This document shows positions 5,125 through 6,091 of a DNA stretch of 6,091 bases, in pieces; positions within the stretch are counted from its first letter, which is position 1, and each line of letters begins with the position of its first letter. Below the pieces are notes generated by a model. That model was given only the letters and a program-made list of their open reading frames with translations, made no database searches and was not told the DNA's origin. The DNA comes from Deltaproteobacteria bacterium (GTDB lineage: Bacteria > Desulfobacterota > SM23-61), in assembly GCA_029857975.1 (NCBI GenBank), contig JAOUFX010000209.1, forward strand, positions 1 to 6,091, in the 5' to 3' direction. A program made the position numbers and the translations under genes.

Positions 5125-5901
5125 TCACCGTCCTTGCCAGCGAGGCGGACGTTTTTCATTGAAAGCCCGGATTCCCTCTTGGCGGTCCTCGGTGACGAGG
5201 TTGACGTTATAGGCCTGGATTTCAATCTCTATCCCCGTGTTCAGGTCAGCATTCATTCCCAGATCGATCGCCCTTTTGGCCTCACGCACGGCAATGGGAG
5301 CATTGGCGCAGATTTCTCCGGCCAGGTCCCGGACAGCCTTTTCCACCTGCTCCACCGGAACGATTTTGCTGGCGATACCCATCGTTAGGGCTTCCCGGGC
5401 GTTAATCCTTTTTCCGGTAAAGATCATCTCTTTGGCCCGGTTTTTCCCGATGAGCCGGGAAAGGTTTTGGGTACCCCCGTTTCCGGGAATCAAGCCTACG
5501 CGGACCTCGGGCAGGCCGAATTGGGCGTTTTCTCCGGCGATAATGATATCCGCCAATAAGGCGATTTCAAAACCCCCGCCCAGAGCAAACCCCTTTACTC
5601 CGGCCAGAACAGGCTGGGGCAAGTCTTTCATGGCGGCCATGGCTCGGGTGAACAGAACTCTCTGCTTGGCGATCTGCTCCGTGGGCATGTCTTTGCGTTC
5701 CTTCAGGTCAGCCCCCACTCCAAAGGATTTTTCGGATGTGGAAGTGATGCCAACGACCCAGACGTCACGGTCGAGAGCCAATTCCTGGGCCGTGGTAATT
5801 AAATCCTTGGCCATCTGCGTATTAAGAGCATTCATCGCTTCCGGGCGGTTGAACTTGATCCAACAAAAATGCTCTTCTTTCTCCAGCATGAGAGTTTCCA
5901 T
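5125..5901 (-). CDS. Enoyl-CoA hydratase/isomerase (crotonase family)
   Basis: This 258-residue protein is a full-length crotonase-family enoyl-CoA hydratase, adding water across the 2,3-double bond of an enoyl-CoA in beta-oxidation or a similar acyl-CoA pathway. Motifs: FNRPEAMNAL (17-26) at the CoA-binding N-terminus; SFGVGADLKE (59-68) and GFALGGGFEIALLAD (104-118) forming the oxyanion-hole region; and FGLPEVRVGLIPGNGGTQ (128-145). Both catalytic glutamates of rat hydratase (Glu144 and Glu164) have counterparts, E112 and E132, so hydratase rather than isomerase-only activity is expected. The C-terminus (TEDRQEGIRAFNEKRPP) is typical. The start ATG at 5901 has AGGAG 8 nt upstream. It follows the acyl-CoA dehydrogenase by 35 bp and precedes the thioesterase by 19 bp, consistent with one operon. 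Chain length or aromatic versus aliphatic substrate cannot be read from the sequence. Confidence 0.94.
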   Translation of the reverse strand: METLMLEKEEHFCWIKFNRPEAMNALNTQMAKDLITTAQELALDRDVWVVGITSTSEKSFGVGADLKERKDMPTEQIAKQRVLFTRAMAAMKDLPQPVLAGVKGFALGGGFEIALLADIIIAGENAQFGLPEVRVGLIPGNGGTQNLSRLIGKNRAKEMIFTGKRINAREALTMGIASKIVPVEQVEKAVRDLAGEICANAPIAVREAKRAIDLGMNADLNTGIEIEIQAYNVNLVTEDRQEGIRAFNEKRPPRWQGR

Positions 5902-5936
5902 TTCCTGTTCTCCTGGGGTGAGCTCTTCCGTAAAAT

Positions 5937-6091
5937 TTAACTCAGGTCGCGGAAATCGCCGGGTACCTTCAAGCGGGGACGATTGGCTTTTTTCACCCCC
6001 AAGGCATCGTCGGCGATCAGGATGCGCATAATGTTGGCGGTGCCTTCCCCGACCTGATAGAGCTTGGAGTCCCGGTAATATTTTTCCACCG
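5937..6091 (-). CDS. Acyl-CoA dehydrogenase, C-terminal end (5' part outside window)
   Basis: The last 50 codons of a gene entering from the right edge encode the C-terminus of an FAD-dependent acyl-CoA dehydrogenase. The signature is EKYYRDSKLYQVGEGT (2-17), matching the family pattern in which an (E/R)-x-YRD-x-K helix leads to the EGT-x-x-I-x-R segment that contacts FAD and substrate; NIMRILIADDALG continues it. After this comes a tail of about 20 residues (KKANRPRLKVPGDFRDLS) beyond the usual end of the domain. The enzyme oxidises acyl-CoA to 2,3-enoyl-CoA, passing electrons to electron-transfer flavoprotein, and its product is the substrate class of the enoyl-CoA hydratase 35 bp downstream. 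The catalytic base and substrate class cannot be judged from this fragment. Confidence 0.88.
   Translation of the reverse strand, partial: VEKYYRDSKLYQVGEGTANIMRILIADDALGVKKANRPRLKVPGDFRDLS

Noticed and set aside
5106..5225. Longer thioesterase start at 5225 (40 extra residues) or at 5159
   Set aside because: The extra sequence overlaps the hydratase gene, is low-complexity and lacks a good ribosome site; ATG 5105 has AAAGGA 7 nt upstream and gives the normal family length.
5237..6031. 264-codon plus-strand open frame antisense to the enoyl-CoA hydratase gene
   Set aside because: It mirrors a gene with all catalytic motifs on the other strand, its translation is rich in Ser, Arg and Pro with no recognisable domain, and it spans the hydratase-dehydrogenase junction. 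It is a codon-bias shadow.

Overview
The window looks like chromosomal DNA of a moderately GC-rich, Gram-negative-type bacterium. The gene set (acyl-CoA dehydrogenase, enoyl-CoA hydratase, hotdog thioesterase, a BKACE/DUF849 beta-keto acid cleavage enzyme, and two lipoproteins with no recognised family) resembles what is seen in anaerobic, fatty- or aromatic-acid-degrading Desulfobacterota ('deltaproteobacteria'). That assignment is an inference from gene content; no rRNA or other marker is present. No tRNA, rRNA, CRISPR array, insertion sequence or phage gene was seen.

Layout. (1) 1-499, minus strand: N-terminal half of an EamA/DMT-type membrane transporter that runs off the left edge. (2) 500-821: a divergent intergenic region with one promoter candidate in each direction and an operator-like palindrome just downstream of the transporter promoter. 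(3) 822-1925, plus strand: two adjacent lipoprotein genes 15 bp apart. Their products share several motifs at matching spacing, so they are old tandem paralogues; the second begins with TTG. (4) 1943-2809, minus strand: a monocistronic BKACE-family enzyme with its own promoter candidate, convergent with the lipoprotein pair. (5) 2810-3206: a 397-bp region with no convincing gene. (6) 3207-4097, minus strand: a lipid kinase of the diacylglycerol kinase/YegS type with a TTG start. (7) 4098-4420: 323 bp without a solid gene, though a 26-codon ORF overlaps the kinase start. (8) 4421-4621: a small winged-helix protein. (9) 4692-6091, minus strand: a tight cluster in transcription order of acyl-CoA dehydrogenase (C-terminal end only), enoyl-CoA hydratase and a PaaI-like thioesterase.

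How the parts fit. The right-hand cluster covers two successive beta-oxidation steps (dehydrogenation, then hydration of an acyl-CoA) plus a thioesterase that could release CoA from stalled intermediates. The BKACE enzyme also works on CoA chemistry, exchanging a beta-keto acid with acetyl-CoA to give acetoacetate and a new acyl-CoA, so it could feed the same acyl-CoA pool; nothing in the sequence links them in one operon. The lipid kinase probably acts on membrane lipid metabolism. The lipoprotein pair is the least understood part and the best candidate here for an undescribed system. The other genes belong to well-known families.
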